Below, one piece after another: positions 39,824 to 49,074 of a DNA stretch of 64,000 nt. Origin of the DNA: Desertivirga arenae (lineage in GTDB: Bacteria > Bacteroidota > Bacteroidia > Sphingobacteriales > Sphingobacteriaceae). Each line of letters begins with the position of its first letter. Positions within the stretch are counted from its first letter, which is position 1. The notes beneath the pieces are model-generated. The model ran no database searches. It was not told the DNA's origin and worked only from the letters and a program-made list of their open reading frames with translations. Location: NCBI RefSeq assembly GCF_017355785.1, contig NZ_JAFEWE010000007.1:124001-188000 (forward strand), read 5' to 3'. The position numbers and the translations under genes are program-made.

Positions 39824-42136
39824 ATGAAGTATTGGGTGCTTACCATCGTTACCCTCGTTTCTGTTGTCGTGCAGGCTTCTGCGCAACAATTTGATTGTCG
39901 CTTGAAAATTGAAGGATCTGTAAGGGATTCTCTTAGCGGCCTACCCGTCCATGGCGTTTTAATTAGCGTAATTACTGCTAATAGGACTGCTATCACTGAT
40001 GAACATGGGCATTTTAGTATTAACAAAATCTGTGAAGGACCAGTAATACTGGTAGTGAATACACCCGGGTTCCGGCCTTATAAAAAGGTCTTTTCGAGGG
40101 TGTCTGAACAAAGTGTATCACTTCTCTTGCAAAAGGCAGAGTTAAAACTTGAAGAAGTACACATTACAGCAGGAAAGCCATTCTCAGGCACTGTTAATAT
40201 AGCCGGAAGTATAACCGCTAATCAACTCGAACAGAGCAGAGGAGGAACCCTGGCTGATGCACTTAGATCCGTTCCCGGTGTAAGTACTTTACAAACTGGC
40301 TCCTCAATTGCTAAACCAGTAGTGCAGGGATTGCATAGTAACCGGCTGCTGATCCTGAATAACGGAATCCGCCAGGAAGGGCAACAATGGGGTATGGAAC
40401 ATGGACCGGAAATCGACCCCTTCATAGCCCAGTCAATTACCGTGATCAAAGGTGCTGAAGGAGTTAGGTACGGACCAGAAGCAATAGCTGGAGTTATCCT
40501 GGTAAAACCTGCTGCCCTTCCAAAACAATTTGGAATAGCTGGAACACTAAATCTGGCAGGCTCGAGTAATGGCTTGGGAGGGGCTGCTTCTGGAGCGCTT
40601 GAAGGTGCAAGTAAAGGTATGCCTGGCTTCGCATGGCGTTTTCAGACCTCAGGAAGGACCTCGGGCAATATAAAAACGGCCGATTATTACCTCAATAATA
40701 CAGGATTAAGAGAGCTTAACTTTTCCGGCGGGCTTGGTTACTCTCGAAAGAAACTGGAGACTGATCTCTACTTCAGCCACTTCCAGTCAGAAATAGGAAT
40801 TTTTAGAGGTTCTCATATTGGAAACCTTGAGGACCTGCAGGCAGCACTTGCTAATGGAAGACCTTTCGATGAAGGCTCTTTTACCTATTCTATTGATGCA
40901 CCCCGTCAAAAGGTCGCTCATAACCTGTTGAAATTGGAGAGCCACTTTCATTTAAGCAGTAAAAGCCATGTAGATCTGGTGTATGGGCTCCAGCAAAATA
41001 AGCGGCAGGAGTACGATATAAGGAGGGGAGGAAGAAGTGGCATTCCATCTCTCGATCTTACGCTTACTACACAAACCCTGGATATTTCTCTCGAAAATGA
41101 TAACGGAAGTCATTGGAAACAAATAGTTGGTGTTAACGGAATTTTACAAGTAAATAATAATGTTCCCGGTACGCTTGCAACTCCTTTAATCCCTAACTAT
41201 GATAGCTATAATGCAGGCCTTTTTTACATTGGAAGATATTCGAAAAGTAACTATCAGCTTGAGGGAGGTCTGCGCTATGATTATAAATATCTTGATGCCC
41301 TGGGGTATGACAGGAACCAGGATCTCTATGGTGGCACCCGTAAGTTTAATAACGTTTCTGCCAATGCAGGTGCTGTCCTGTATCTAACCAACCAATGGAC
41401 GATACGTTCTAATCTCGCTTCTGCATGGCGCCCCCCGGTGGTAAGTGAGCTCTTTAGCAATGGTCTTCATCACGGCTCAGCTGCAGTGGAGATAGGCGAT
41501 AAAGATCTGGCTAGTGAAAAAAGTTATAAGTGGATCAACGCGATCGAATTTCATGGTGATAATTTGAACTTCGACTTTAGTGCCTATTGGAATCGTATCA
41601 ATAACTACATCTACCTTCAGCCCTCTTTGGAGCTCTATGAAAGCATCCGGGGTGTTTTTCCAACCTACTATTATAAACAAACCCACGCTCAGCTTCTCGG
41701 TGCTGATCTGGGGCTCTCCTTTGATCTATCCAGCCATTTAAAATATGGGCTGAAGGGAGCAATTGTCAGAGCAAAAGATGTACGTAATGATATTTACTTG
41801 CCATGGATCCCCTCAGACCGGATTGAAAATAGTATTAGTTTCCATTGGTCGGATCGAGGTAAGGAAACTGCTAATTATGTAACACTTAATCACCTCTATG
41901 TTGCCAGGCAGAACAGGTATGAAGAAGGTAGCGATTTTACCTCACCTCCACCTTCTTATCATTTGCTTGGCCTGCAGGCAGGAACAAGCTTTTTTTTAGG
42001 AAAGAAGAGTTTGGGCCTTAATGCTTCTGTAAACAATATTGCCAACACGTTCTACAAAGACTATATGAACAGGTTCCGGTATTACGCCCACGATCAGGGT
42101 CGAAACCTGACGTTAAGAGCTACTCTTAAATTTTAA
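39824..42136 (+). CDS. TonB-dependent receptor, probable metal (zinc-type) uptake
   Basis: From the ATG at 39824 this is a 770-residue outer-membrane receptor with signal peptide MKYWVLTIVTLVSVVVQASA. An upstream ATG at 39785 adds 13 residues and is less likely. A carboxypeptidase-regulatory-like domain (about 27-105) precedes a plug with GGTLADALRSVPGVSTLQTG and QQWGMEHGPEIDPFIAQ. This plug is not of the SusC type and no SusD gene follows. The barrel ends NLTLRATLKF. Its neighbours, a His/Cys protein and a His-rich lipoprotein, favour divalent metal uptake similar to ZnuD receptors. Copper or another ligand cannot be excluded. Confidence 0.75.
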   Translation: MKYWVLTIVTLVSVVVQASAQQFDCRLKIEGSVRDSLSGLPVHGVLISVITANRTAITDEHGHFSINKICEGPVILVVNTPGFRPYKKVFSRVSEQSVSLLLQKAELKLEEVHITAGKPFSGTVNIAGSITANQLEQSRGGTLADALRSVPGVSTLQTGSSIAKPVVQGLHSNRLLILNNGIRQEGQQWGMEHGPEIDPFIAQSITVIKGAEGVRYGPEAIAGVILVKPAALPKQFGIAGTLNLAGSSNGLGGAASGALEGASKGMPGFAWRFQTSGRTSGNIKTADYYLNNTGLRELNFSGGLGYSRKKLETDLYFSHFQSEIGIFRGSHIGNLEDLQAALANGRPFDEGSFTYSIDAPRQKVAHNLLKLESHFHLSSKSHVDLVYGLQQNKRQEYDIRRGGRSGIPSLDLTLTTQTLDISLENDNGSHWKQIVGVNGILQVNNNVPGTLATPLIPNYDSYNAGLFYIGRYSKSNYQLEGGLRYDYKYLDALGYDRNQDLYGGTRKFNNVSANAGAVLYLTNQWTIRSNLASAWRPPVVSELFSNGLHHGSAAVEIGDKDLASEKSYKWINAIEFHGDNLNFDFSAYWNRINNYIYLQPSLELYESIRGVFPTYYYKQTHAQLLGADLGLSFDLSSHLKYGLKGAIVRAKDVRNDIYLPWIPSDRIENSISFHWSDRGKETANYVTLNHLYVARQNRYEEGSDFTSPPPSYHLLGLQAGTSFFLGKKSLGLNASVNNIANTFYKDYMNRFRYYAHDQGRNLTLRATLKF

Positions 42137-42177
42137 TACTACATCCATAAATGTTTAACCCTATAATTTAAAAATCA

Positions 42178-42774
42178 ATGACAACAACTGGAATCTACAA
42201 AAAAGCATGGTTAGCCCTTGCCGTGGGAGCTATTTTAACTTTTAATGCGTGTACAAAAGACGATCCTGAGCCAGAGTTACCACAGGAAGAGTTTAAAAGC
42301 GTGGTATTCAATTTCATTGAATTGGAATCGCATGGCGATCATTACCATCAAACAACAGATACTGTTCAGGTAGTTTTTGGACAGGACGGTAATTCAATTA
42401 AAAGTCATTATGATCTTCATGCCGGCGCTGTTTACCGTTTGAAGGTAGTTGCTTACGACTTTGCTGGTCGCGAAATGCAAGATGAATTTGTGGAAGAGGC
42501 TGCCGAACACCAGATGTTTATAACCGGGGCTCAGGAGGGAGTACTTGATTATAAGTATGAAGATGACAAGGTGGGAGTAAAGGGCCTGCTTACTACTTTA
42601 AAACCCTCAAATGGATCAATGACTTTAACAGCGGTACTTCGCCATGGTCTTGATAAATCCAAAACCTCTGTAGATGACTGGGATGATGCAAATCATGCAC
42701 GTTTCGGCGGTTCTGCTGATTTTACATTGAAGTTCCCTCTGCATGTAATAGAAGGAGAAGACCACGATCATTAG
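42178..42774 (+). CDS. His-rich lipoprotein next to the TonB receptor
   Basis: The 198-residue protein has a lipobox FNAC (C25). The body is beta-rich and carries histidine clusters: ELESHGDHYHQTTD (about 50-63), an acidic/His middle and the C-terminal EGEDHDH. I recognise no characterised family; similar proteins follow TonB receptors in other Bacteroidota, as I recall. A surface metal-binding partner for the receptor 41 bp upstream is likely. A hairpin terminator lies 8 bp after its stop codon, closing the cassette. Confidence 0.6.
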   Translation: MTTTGIYKKAWLALAVGAILTFNACTKDDPEPELPQEEFKSVVFNFIELESHGDHYHQTTDTVQVVFGQDGNSIKSHYDLHAGAVYRLKVVAYDFAGREMQDEFVEEAAEHQMFITGAQEGVLDYKYEDDKVGVKGLLTTLKPSNGSMTLTAVLRHGLDKSKTSVDDWDDANHARFGGSADFTLKFPLHVIEGEDHDH

Positions 42775-42781
42775 TTACCAG

Positions 42782-42805
42782 GCAGGCTTGCAAAGGCAAG
42801 CCTGC
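42782..42805 (+). terminator. hairpin terminator after the metal cassette
   Basis: GCAGGCTTGC (42782-42791) and GCAAGCCTGC (42796-42805) form a perfect 10-bp stem with a 4-nt loop. It is followed by TCTGTTGCTTT, a weak U-tract. Confidence 0.75.
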
Positions 42806-42915
42806 TCTGTTGCTTTATAATGCGTGTTTAGTTGAGCACTATCAATAATTCCATTTGCTGCGATTTTATTTTTATGTTCGTAGTTAAATACTATTCAACC
42901 AAGTATTCTAACAGC

Positions 42916-43920
42916 ATGACTTATATTGCAGCAGCAGAGCGCTATCAGGGAATGGAATACCGCCGGTGCGGGAAGTCCGGTATTCAACTTTCGGCTTTTT
43001 CACTAGGCCTATGGCACAATTTCGGCTACGTAAACAATTTTGAAAACGGAAGAAATCTGTTGAAGACCGCATTTGACAATGGTATCACTCATTTCGACCT
43101 GGCTAATAATTATGGTCCTCCGTATGGATCAGCGGAAGCTAATTTCGGCAGGATGTTAAATTTGGATTTCCGATCCTATCGTGATGAATTAATTATCTCG
43201 AGCAAAGCGGGTTATGATATGTGGGAAGGTCCCTATGGAAATTGGGGCTCGAAAAAGTATTTGGTGGCAAGTCTGGATCAGAGCCTTAAGAGAATGGACC
43301 TGGACTACGTTGATATTTTTTATCATCACCGGCCTGATCCTGAAACGCCGCTTGAGGAAACAATGGCTGCACTAGATCTTATTGTCCGTCAGGGGAAGGC
43401 ATTGTACGTGGGCATCTCTAATTACCGTCCCGAAGAAGCTTTGAAAGCATTCAGGATATTAAAAGACCTTGGTACTCCTTGCCTGATTCATCAACCTAAA
43501 TATTCAATGTTCGAACGCTGGGTAGAAGATGGATTGTTGGATTTGCTTGAAAAGGAGGGAGTGGGATGCATTCCTTTTTCACCGCTGGCACAAGGACTCC
43601 TAACGGATAAATATCTTCATGGAATACCAGAGGATTCAAGAGTAGCAACAAGCGGGAAATTTTTGAACGAAAGTCATATCACACCTGAGAAAATAAGTAA
43701 AATAACACAGCTAAATGAAGTCGCTAAACAAAGGGGACAAAAACTAGCGCATATGGCTTTAGCATGGCTGCTTAAAGACAAAAGAGTAACCTCCGTGTTA
43801 ATAGGATCCAGCAAACCTGAACAAATAGTTGATTCTATTAAGGCGCTTCAGAACACAACTTTTAGTTATGAAGAGATTACTACGATCAATGGAATTCTAA
43901 ATACAGAAACCGATCTCTGA
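42916..43920 (+). CDS. gpr: aldo/keto reductase, YghZ/Gpr-like
   Basis: The 334-residue protein closely follows the L-glyceraldehyde-3-phosphate reductase subgroup. The N-terminus MTYIAAAERYQGMEYRRCG and LSLGLWHNFG-like block are its hallmark. The catalytic tetrad is D61, Y66 (FDLANNYG), a lysine in SSKAGY and a histidine in FYHHR. NADPH-binding residues lie in PFSPLAQGLLT and LIGSSKPEQI. A TTG-started extension to 42832 is rejected because it adds residues absent from the subgroup. The reaction is NADPH-dependent reduction of aldehydes such as L-glyceraldehyde-3-phosphate. The pectinesterase gene starts 2 bp after its stop codon, so the two are cotranscribed. Confidence 0.9.
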   Translation: MTYIAAAERYQGMEYRRCGKSGIQLSAFSLGLWHNFGYVNNFENGRNLLKTAFDNGITHFDLANNYGPPYGSAEANFGRMLNLDFRSYRDELIISSKAGYDMWEGPYGNWGSKKYLVASLDQSLKRMDLDYVDIFYHHRPDPETPLEETMAALDLIVRQGKALYVGISNYRPEEALKAFRILKDLGTPCLIHQPKYSMFERWVEDGLLDLLEKEGVGCIPFSPLAQGLLTDKYLHGIPEDSRVATSGKFLNESHITPEKISKITQLNEVAKQRGQKLAHMALAWLLKDKRVTSVLIGSSKPEQIVDSIKALQNTTFSYEEITTINGILNTETDL

Positions 43921-43922
43921 AA

Positions 43923-44900
43923 ATGAAGTTTAAATCTCAAAAGACATTAACAGCAGGCCTAATAGCAGTTGTTTTATTATTCTTCGCTTCCTTTACTTCT
44001 GAAGGTCAAGAGAAAAAGATCGTGGTGGCACAGGATGGGAGCGCAGCATTTAAGACTATTGCTGAGGCAATTTCTTCAATCCCTGAAGGTAATACCACTC
44101 CAGTTGTTATTCTTGTCAAAAATGGTATTTATAAAGAGAAGCTTACCTTTCCGAAGACGAAATCTAATATTAGACTTATAGGAGAGGATGTAAATAGGAC
44201 AATTCTAACTTATGATGATTATGCTTCAAAGAAAGATAGTGCAGGAAAAGATATAGGTACATCCAGATCTGCTAGTGTCTTTGTGCTCTCGAACGATTTT
44301 ATCGCCGAAAATATAACGTTCGAAAATTCTTCGGGACCAGTAGGACAAGCGCTTGCAATATCGGTTGGAGGAGACAGGGTCTTTTTCAAAAACTGTCGTT
44401 TTCTGGGCTTTCAGGATACGATTTATACTTCAGGGGGAACTACACATCAATACTTCTACAATTGCTATATTGAAGGTACGGTCGACTTTATTTTTGGTGC
44501 GGCAACGGCTGTTTTCGAAAAATGTGAGATCTTTTGCAAAAGGGGAGGATACATCACAGCAGCCTCTACTCCTGAGGGGCAAAAATATGGCTATATTTTC
44601 AGGGAATGTAAAATTACAGGCACTGCGCCGGAGAACTCCTTTTTTCTGGGAAGACCATGGCGACCTTATGCCAAGGTGGTTTTTATAAAATGTGAGCTTC
44701 CGGCATTAATTAAAGCAGAAGGATGGCATAATTGGGGGAAAGAAAGCAACGAGAAAACAGCATTTTACGCTGAATACAAGAATAAGGGTGAAGGCTTCCA
44801 ACCTGACAAACGCGTTAGGTGGTCCAGGCAATTGACAAAGAAGGAAGCATCAGAATATACCCTTGAAGAAATATTTGTTGATTGGAAACCAGGTAAATAG
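43923..44900 (+). CDS. secreted pectinesterase (CE8)
   Basis: The 325-residue protein has a signal peptide (about 1-29, ending TSEGQ) and a right-handed beta-helix. The CE8 catalytic residues are in place: Q142 (GQALAI), D165 as general acid (GFQDTIY), D188 as nucleophile (GTVDFIFG), and R244 with W246 (LGRPWRPYA). It removes methyl esters from homogalacturonan. It is complete and of normal size. No pectate lyase or GH28 gene is present in the window, so it is separated from the rest of any pectin pathway. It shares an operon with the aldo/keto reductase and converges on the bestrophin gene with a 50-bp gap. Confidence 0.95.
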   Translation: MKFKSQKTLTAGLIAVVLLFFASFTSEGQEKKIVVAQDGSAAFKTIAEAISSIPEGNTTPVVILVKNGIYKEKLTFPKTKSNIRLIGEDVNRTILTYDDYASKKDSAGKDIGTSRSASVFVLSNDFIAENITFENSSGPVGQALAISVGGDRVFFKNCRFLGFQDTIYTSGGTTHQYFYNCYIEGTVDFIFGAATAVFEKCEIFCKRGGYITAASTPEGQKYGYIFRECKITGTAPENSFFLGRPWRPYAKVVFIKCELPALIKAEGWHNWGKESNEKTAFYAEYKNKGEGFQPDKRVRWSRQLTKKEASEYTLEEIFVDWKPGK

Positions 44901-44950
44901 TCAAACGGCAGCTCCTGGAGCTAACTCAACATTCATTTGTCCCTGGTGCT

Positions 44951-45910
44951 TTACAACACGATGCCAGCATAGTAATCCTTGGGCTTCGGAAAATCGGTTT
45001 CTCCCATTTGTTCCTTTAAATTTGTTTCAATTGCTATACTTAATGCGGTAAGAGGAACATCTTCAATCCGATTTTCAAAAGGATCCTCTGCCCGTTCTCC
45101 CATGAGGTCAAGGCAGCGAAAAACAAAAGATATGATAACAGAGAATGGAATAGAAAGCCATCCCAGTTCTTCGATAAAAACGAACGGAAGAACGGAGGCA
45201 TGAATGAACACGAACACTTTAGAAAAGCTACTATACTGCCTGGGTAGGGGCGTGTTCTTTATTCTCTCGCACCTTCCCTGGATATTGTTAAATTCAATCA
45301 ACGTTTCCTCCAACCGCACAAAAAAGTACTCATTGATCCAGCCCTTGTCCATCGCCTTTTTCAAATCAACCCCCTGTTGCTCTATAAGGAAATTTGGAGG
45401 ATTATTTTTGTGACTGAATTCCTCAAATTCACTTGCAGACACGAAGTCTTTCACGTCCGAATATTCATTAGGACCTTCATAGTATTCCTGTAAGCCTGAC
45501 TTGTTATAATGGTGTTGCCTTCTAAGGAATACTCGCAACCCATGAACAAAACCAATGTGGCGATATATCAACTTCTTATGGAGCTGCTTAATCTCCTCCT
45601 GGATGGCAACATCTGGTGAGGAAATTAATAACATTACTTCTCTTGCCCATACTCTGCTGTAATTAACTAATAATCCCCATATCTGTCGAGCTTCCCACCA
45701 CCTGTCGTAGGCATTGTTGTTTTTAAAACCTAGAAAAATAGCGAGTGCGGTACTTAAGGCAGCAATAATATTAAAAGGAATGTGTAGCCGGATAAGTTCG
45801 AAATAATCATGAATAAGGAAAACCGAAAGAGAAAGAAAAAAATAATACAAAAGACTTGGCCAGGTATAATGAAAAATGATTGACCACTTTAGTTGTCTGT
45901 ATACTAACAT
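44951..45910 (-). CDS. bestrophin-family membrane channel protein
   Basis: The preferred ATG at 45910 gives 319 residues starting MLVYRQLKWSIIFHYTWPS, the normal bestrophin N-terminus. The ATG at 46021 would add 37 residues that do not look like the family. Landmarks are FLGFKNNNAYDRWWEARQIWG after the second membrane helix and GERAEDPFENRIEDVPLTAL near the C-terminus. Prokaryotic bestrophins form pentameric ion channels that often prefer sodium over chloride. It is divergent from the alpha/beta hydrolase at 46059 with a 148-bp shared upstream region. Confidence 0.9.
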   Translation of the reverse strand: MLVYRQLKWSIIFHYTWPSLLYYFFLSLSVFLIHDYFELIRLHIPFNIIAALSTALAIFLGFKNNNAYDRWWEARQIWGLLVNYSRVWAREVMLLISSPDVAIQEEIKQLHKKLIYRHIGFVHGLRVFLRRQHHYNKSGLQEYYEGPNEYSDVKDFVSASEFEEFSHKNNPPNFLIEQQGVDLKKAMDKGWINEYFFVRLEETLIEFNNIQGRCERIKNTPLPRQYSSFSKVFVFIHASVLPFVFIEELGWLSIPFSVIISFVFRCLDLMGERAEDPFENRIEDVPLTALSIAIETNLKEQMGETDFPKPKDYYAGIVL

Positions 45911-46058
45911 AGAAATTTTTTCTAGTAAACTAGAAAAATAGACAATGGTTGGAGGGGGCTGATAAAATTTATAGTTCTTACTATACCAGAAAAGAGAACT
46001 CATGTCCATCTGATGTTCCAAATATCCTCTTATGTTTGCAAATCAGGCAGAGGTTCAT

Positions 46059-47225
46059 ATGAAATACTATTACAAAGTCTTCATTGGTATACTATTCTTT
46101 TTACTAACACAAGTTGCATTTGTAAAGGCACAAAAAGCGCTTAGTTTGAGAGCAGCAATCGCGGCTGAAGAAGGAGCGCTCCAACGTCAAGATAAACAGC
46201 AAAGAGCGGAAGCTGAGAAAGAATGGAAGCAAGGATATGTGGAGGCTGGACCCTACAAAATGAAATTTGATTATAAAGTATACGGGTTGAAACCACATGA
46301 TGGACGAAGTTTGTATATCTCCATGCATGGGGGGGGAGGAGTGCCTGAAGCTGAGAACGACCAGCAATGGAAAAACCAGATTAAATTGTATGCACCTGCA
46401 GAAGGAGTATATTTCGTTCCCAGATCACCGACTAACAGTTGGAACCAATGGCATCAGTCTCATGTAGATTCTCTTTTCGCTAAGGTGATTCGTAACGCAG
46501 TAATTATGGAGGGCGTTAACCCTGATAAAGTTTATTTACTTGGTTACTCAGCCGGAGGAGATGGAACGTATCAGATTGCGACACGAATGGCTGATCATTT
46601 TGCTGCGGCATCTGCTATGGCAGGACACCCAGGAGATGCACGTCCTGAGAATCTTTATAATCTCCCCTTTACTATATTTATGGGAGGGAAAGACGAGGCT
46701 TATAACAGAAATGGACTTGCCGAGGTATGGCGCAGGCAACTGGATAGTCTTAGAAAGGATAATCCAGGGGGATATATTCATAAAGTAACTGTGTATGATG
46801 ACCTGGGCCATTGGATGAAACGTAAGGATACTGTTGCCCTTCCCTGGTTAGCTGCATACCAAAGAAATGCGTTGCCTAAGAAAGTAGTCTGGATACAAGA
46901 CGACGTAGATGATAAAGATTTTTACTGGTTGGCTGTGCCTGCTGGCGAATCAAAAACAGGGGCCAGAGCGGTAGTGTCCATACGTAATAATGTTATTAAT
47001 ATTGAAGAAAATGATCATCCAAACCTGATTATAATGCTTAATGACCGGCTGATCAATTTGAATCAGAAGGTGCTGATAAAGTACCAGGGAAAAGCGATTG
47101 CTAAAGAGCGGATAGGAAGATCAAAGAAGATTATCGAAGAAACAGCACAACGACTTGACCCTTCCTTAATTTTTAGTGCCGGCATTTATATTGAAAATAA
47201 TGTATTTAAGGGTCAGCTGAAATAA
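46059..47225 (+). CDS. secreted alpha/beta hydrolase, depolymerase-like
   Basis: From the ATG at 46059 this is a 388-residue protein with signal peptide MKYYYKVFIGILFFLLTQVA. An ATG at 46032 adds 9 residues and is less likely. The hydrolase motifs are YISMHGGGGVPEAEND (oxyanion region), the nucleophile elbow LGYSAGGDG with S164, FMGGKDEA and DDLGHWM. The fold resembles PHB depolymerase and CE1-like esterases. The last 100 residues form an extra beta-rich domain. No glycan-specific feature is visible, so the substrate is unknown. Confidence 0.75.
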   Translation: MKYYYKVFIGILFFLLTQVAFVKAQKALSLRAAIAAEEGALQRQDKQQRAEAEKEWKQGYVEAGPYKMKFDYKVYGLKPHDGRSLYISMHGGGGVPEAENDQQWKNQIKLYAPAEGVYFVPRSPTNSWNQWHQSHVDSLFAKVIRNAVIMEGVNPDKVYLLGYSAGGDGTYQIATRMADHFAAASAMAGHPGDARPENLYNLPFTIFMGGKDEAYNRNGLAEVWRRQLDSLRKDNPGGYIHKVTVYDDLGHWMKRKDTVALPWLAAYQRNALPKKVVWIQDDVDDKDFYWLAVPAGESKTGARAVVSIRNNVINIEENDHPNLIIMLNDRLINLNQKVLIKYQGKAIAKERIGRSKKIIEETAQRLDPSLIFSAGIYIENNVFKGQLK

Positions 47226-47297
47226 GAGAATTCGGAGTATGAGGCTAATCGCCTATTAACTAAATTTTATCAAAAGGCCCCATTCAATTCTGTTGTT

Positions 47298-47336
47298 AAT
47301 ATTACTGGCAAATCTGTTAAACATGCCAGTAATATT
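47298..47336. terminator. convergent-gene hairpin
   Basis: AATATTACTGGCA (47298-47310) and TGCCAGTAATATT (47324-47336) are perfect 13-bp arms with a 13-nt loop. It lies between two converging hydrolase genes and probably stops transcription from both sides. Confidence 0.75.
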
Positions 47337-47339
47337 GAA

Positions 47340-48464
47340 TTATTTATTATCGGACTGTATAAATTCAACGACAGTCTGATTAAGTTCTTCGTGTCGTTCC
47401 ATCAATCCCATGTGCCCTGCAGGCTTCAAAGTTATCACCCTTGATCCTGGGATACGCTGGTTCATTTCGTAGCTAGCTTCTGGCTTTGTTAGCTTGTCTG
47501 AGTCGGCAGCTACTATAAGTACCGGAATCGGGATCTGATTAAGTACCGGAGTGGAATCATAATTAAACATTCCTAGCACACCCCGTGCGGTTACGGCAGG
47601 AGGGGCCATAGCAGACAAAAGACTGGCAAAGTCTAGTTGAGCTGGCGTTTGCGTTCCGGCAAATGTAAGGAACCTTGTCATAATAAGCATATTGCCGTTT
47701 GCGTAACTCATCCAGCGGCTTAGCCAAACAAGAGGAGAAAACACAATCATTAACCAGCATATGGGTTTAAGAATTGGATTTTGTATGGTTGTTAAGAGTT
47801 TGTTTAGAATAGCAGTCCTTGTTGGATTGGTATACGTAGTATGTTCAAGTACAAGTCCTTTAATTCCCACAAGCTTTTGTTTGTATGATTTGCAAAAGGT
47901 AAGGATCGTCATGCCTCCGATACTGTGTCCCCACAAGACAGGATTTACTGGCTGGGTTTTTTCCAGAACATCGTTTAATACCCCTGCCAGGTTCTCCAGG
48001 GAAAAGTCTTTATTATCAGGCTGGCGAGACTTCCCCAAGCCGGGAAGATCAATTAAGATGAGGTGGTAATCTTTACTGAAATACCTTTTCTGATAATACC
48101 ATTGCATGCTGTTTGAATTCCAGCCATGAACAAATACAATACTTTGACGGCCTTTAATACCGTAATGTTCTATATTAATCAATGACCCATCTGATCTTCT
48201 AAGTTCTTCCTGGTCTTTGCTCCGTTCAGGTTTCGGTTCATCTTCTCCCTTTCTCTTTTGTCCCAGCAGTAACTTAATTAAACTTCGGCCTCCTACAAGG
48301 ATATAAAGGAGTAATACAATAGCTCCTATCAAACAGGTCCTGGCGTACTCGTCATCAAGCGTATCGCGATATAAATACCACTCCCGCCAGAGATAAATAT
48401 CAGCACCCAGAAAAACAAGCGACAGTAGATCTGCAAGTAACAATCCTATTAGTAATATTGCCAT
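47340..48464 (-). CDS. membrane-anchored alpha/beta hydrolase
   Basis: The ATG at 48464 follows an AGGAG five nt upstream and gives a 374-residue protein. Two hydrophobic segments near the N-terminus (about 1-20 and 42-60) are followed by a charged linker (QKRKGEDEPKPERSKDQEE). The catalytic domain has VFVHGWNSNSMQWYYQ, the elbow GHSIGG, an acid residue in VAADSDKLT and a histidine in PAGHMGLME. This is a general alpha/beta hydrolase, probably facing the cytoplasm or periplasm from the inner membrane. The substrate is unknown. Confidence 0.8.
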   Translation of the reverse strand: MAILLIGLLLADLLSLVFLGADIYLWREWYLYRDTLDDEYARTCLIGAIVLLLYILVGGRSLIKLLLGQKRKGEDEPKPERSKDQEELRRSDGSLINIEHYGIKGRQSIVFVHGWNSNSMQWYYQKRYFSKDYHLILIDLPGLGKSRQPDNKDFSLENLAGVLNDVLEKTQPVNPVLWGHSIGGMTILTFCKSYKQKLVGIKGLVLEHTTYTNPTRTAILNKLLTTIQNPILKPICWLMIVFSPLVWLSRWMSYANGNMLIMTRFLTFAGTQTPAQLDFASLLSAMAPPAVTARGVLGMFNYDSTPVLNQIPIPVLIVAADSDKLTKPEASYEMNQRIPGSRVITLKPAGHMGLMERHEELNQTVVEFIQSDNK

Positions 48465-48517
48465 AGCCACTCCTTTTTAAAAAGTTCCTTAATTATCATT
48501 AGCTGCATCTTAAGAAT

Positions 48518-48549
48518 AAAAAAAGCCTCCCTGTCGGGAAGCTTTTTTT
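48518..48549 (-). terminator. terminator after the SPW-repeat gene
   Basis: AAAAAAGCCTCCC and GGGAAGCTTTTTTT flank a TGTC loop with one mismatch. On the minus strand the hairpin ends in a run of seven T. It lies 13 bp downstream of the SPW gene stop and before the next minus-strand gene. Confidence 0.85.
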
Positions 48550-48562
48550 ATCTAAACATCTT

Positions 48563-48955
48563 TTAATGCGAAGGACTGATACCTCTGTCTAAATGATGTC
48601 CGTGGGAGTGCTGAGACTCTCTCTCCGTAAACAAACCAGCACCAATCTCAAGAATACCAATAATCAGGTGTGGCATGTATACCTGTTCGTCGAAGTTTAG
48701 CAACCATGGAGATGCTGCCAGGAAGATACCTGCTATTACATCCATAGTCAAATGGGTTGACATTGAAAGAACCTTCTTGCCTCCTCCTTCATAATCAGTT
48801 AGGAAAGACATTAAAAGAATCATGGCACCTACAATAACTGCAGACCATTTAGCTCCTTCTACATCAGCAAACCCTAAGATCCAGGGAGCTGCAATCAATA
48901 CTATACCAGTCATGTAATCTAATACTGCGTGGAATTTTCTGCTAATGAATTTCAT
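48563..48955 (-). CDS. SPW-repeat membrane protein
   Basis: The ATG at 48955 gives a 130-residue protein; an upstream ATG at 48997 adds 14 residues before it. Two SPW repeats are visible: LIAAPWILGFADVEGAKWS and LAASPWLLNFDEQVYMPH, each a pair of membrane helices. The C-terminus is His-rich (HSHGHHLDRG). The family is of unknown function. It seems monocistronic with its own terminator. Confidence 0.85.
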   Translation of the reverse strand: MKFISRKFHAVLDYMTGIVLIAAPWILGFADVEGAKWSAVIVGAMILLMSFLTDYEGGGKKVLSMSTHLTMDVIAGIFLAASPWLLNFDEQVYMPHLIIGILEIGAGLFTERESQHSHGHHLDRGISPSH

Positions 48956-49074
48956 AGATAGTTTTTTTTGTTCTATGCATGAAAGTCCAATAGACATGCC
49001 AAAAGAAATTGAAATGAGGTGCTATTAGGAAAACAGGTAGTTTTCACAGCTGTTACTGCAACCTGCGTTTCTTT

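Noticed and set aside
42832-42915. N-terminal extension of the aldo/keto reductase from a TTG
   Set aside because: The subgroup's normal N-terminus begins at the ATG at 42916, and the extension follows directly after the terminator.
45911-46021. N-terminal extension of the bestrophin
   Set aside because: The 37 extra residues do not resemble the family; the normal start lies at 45910.
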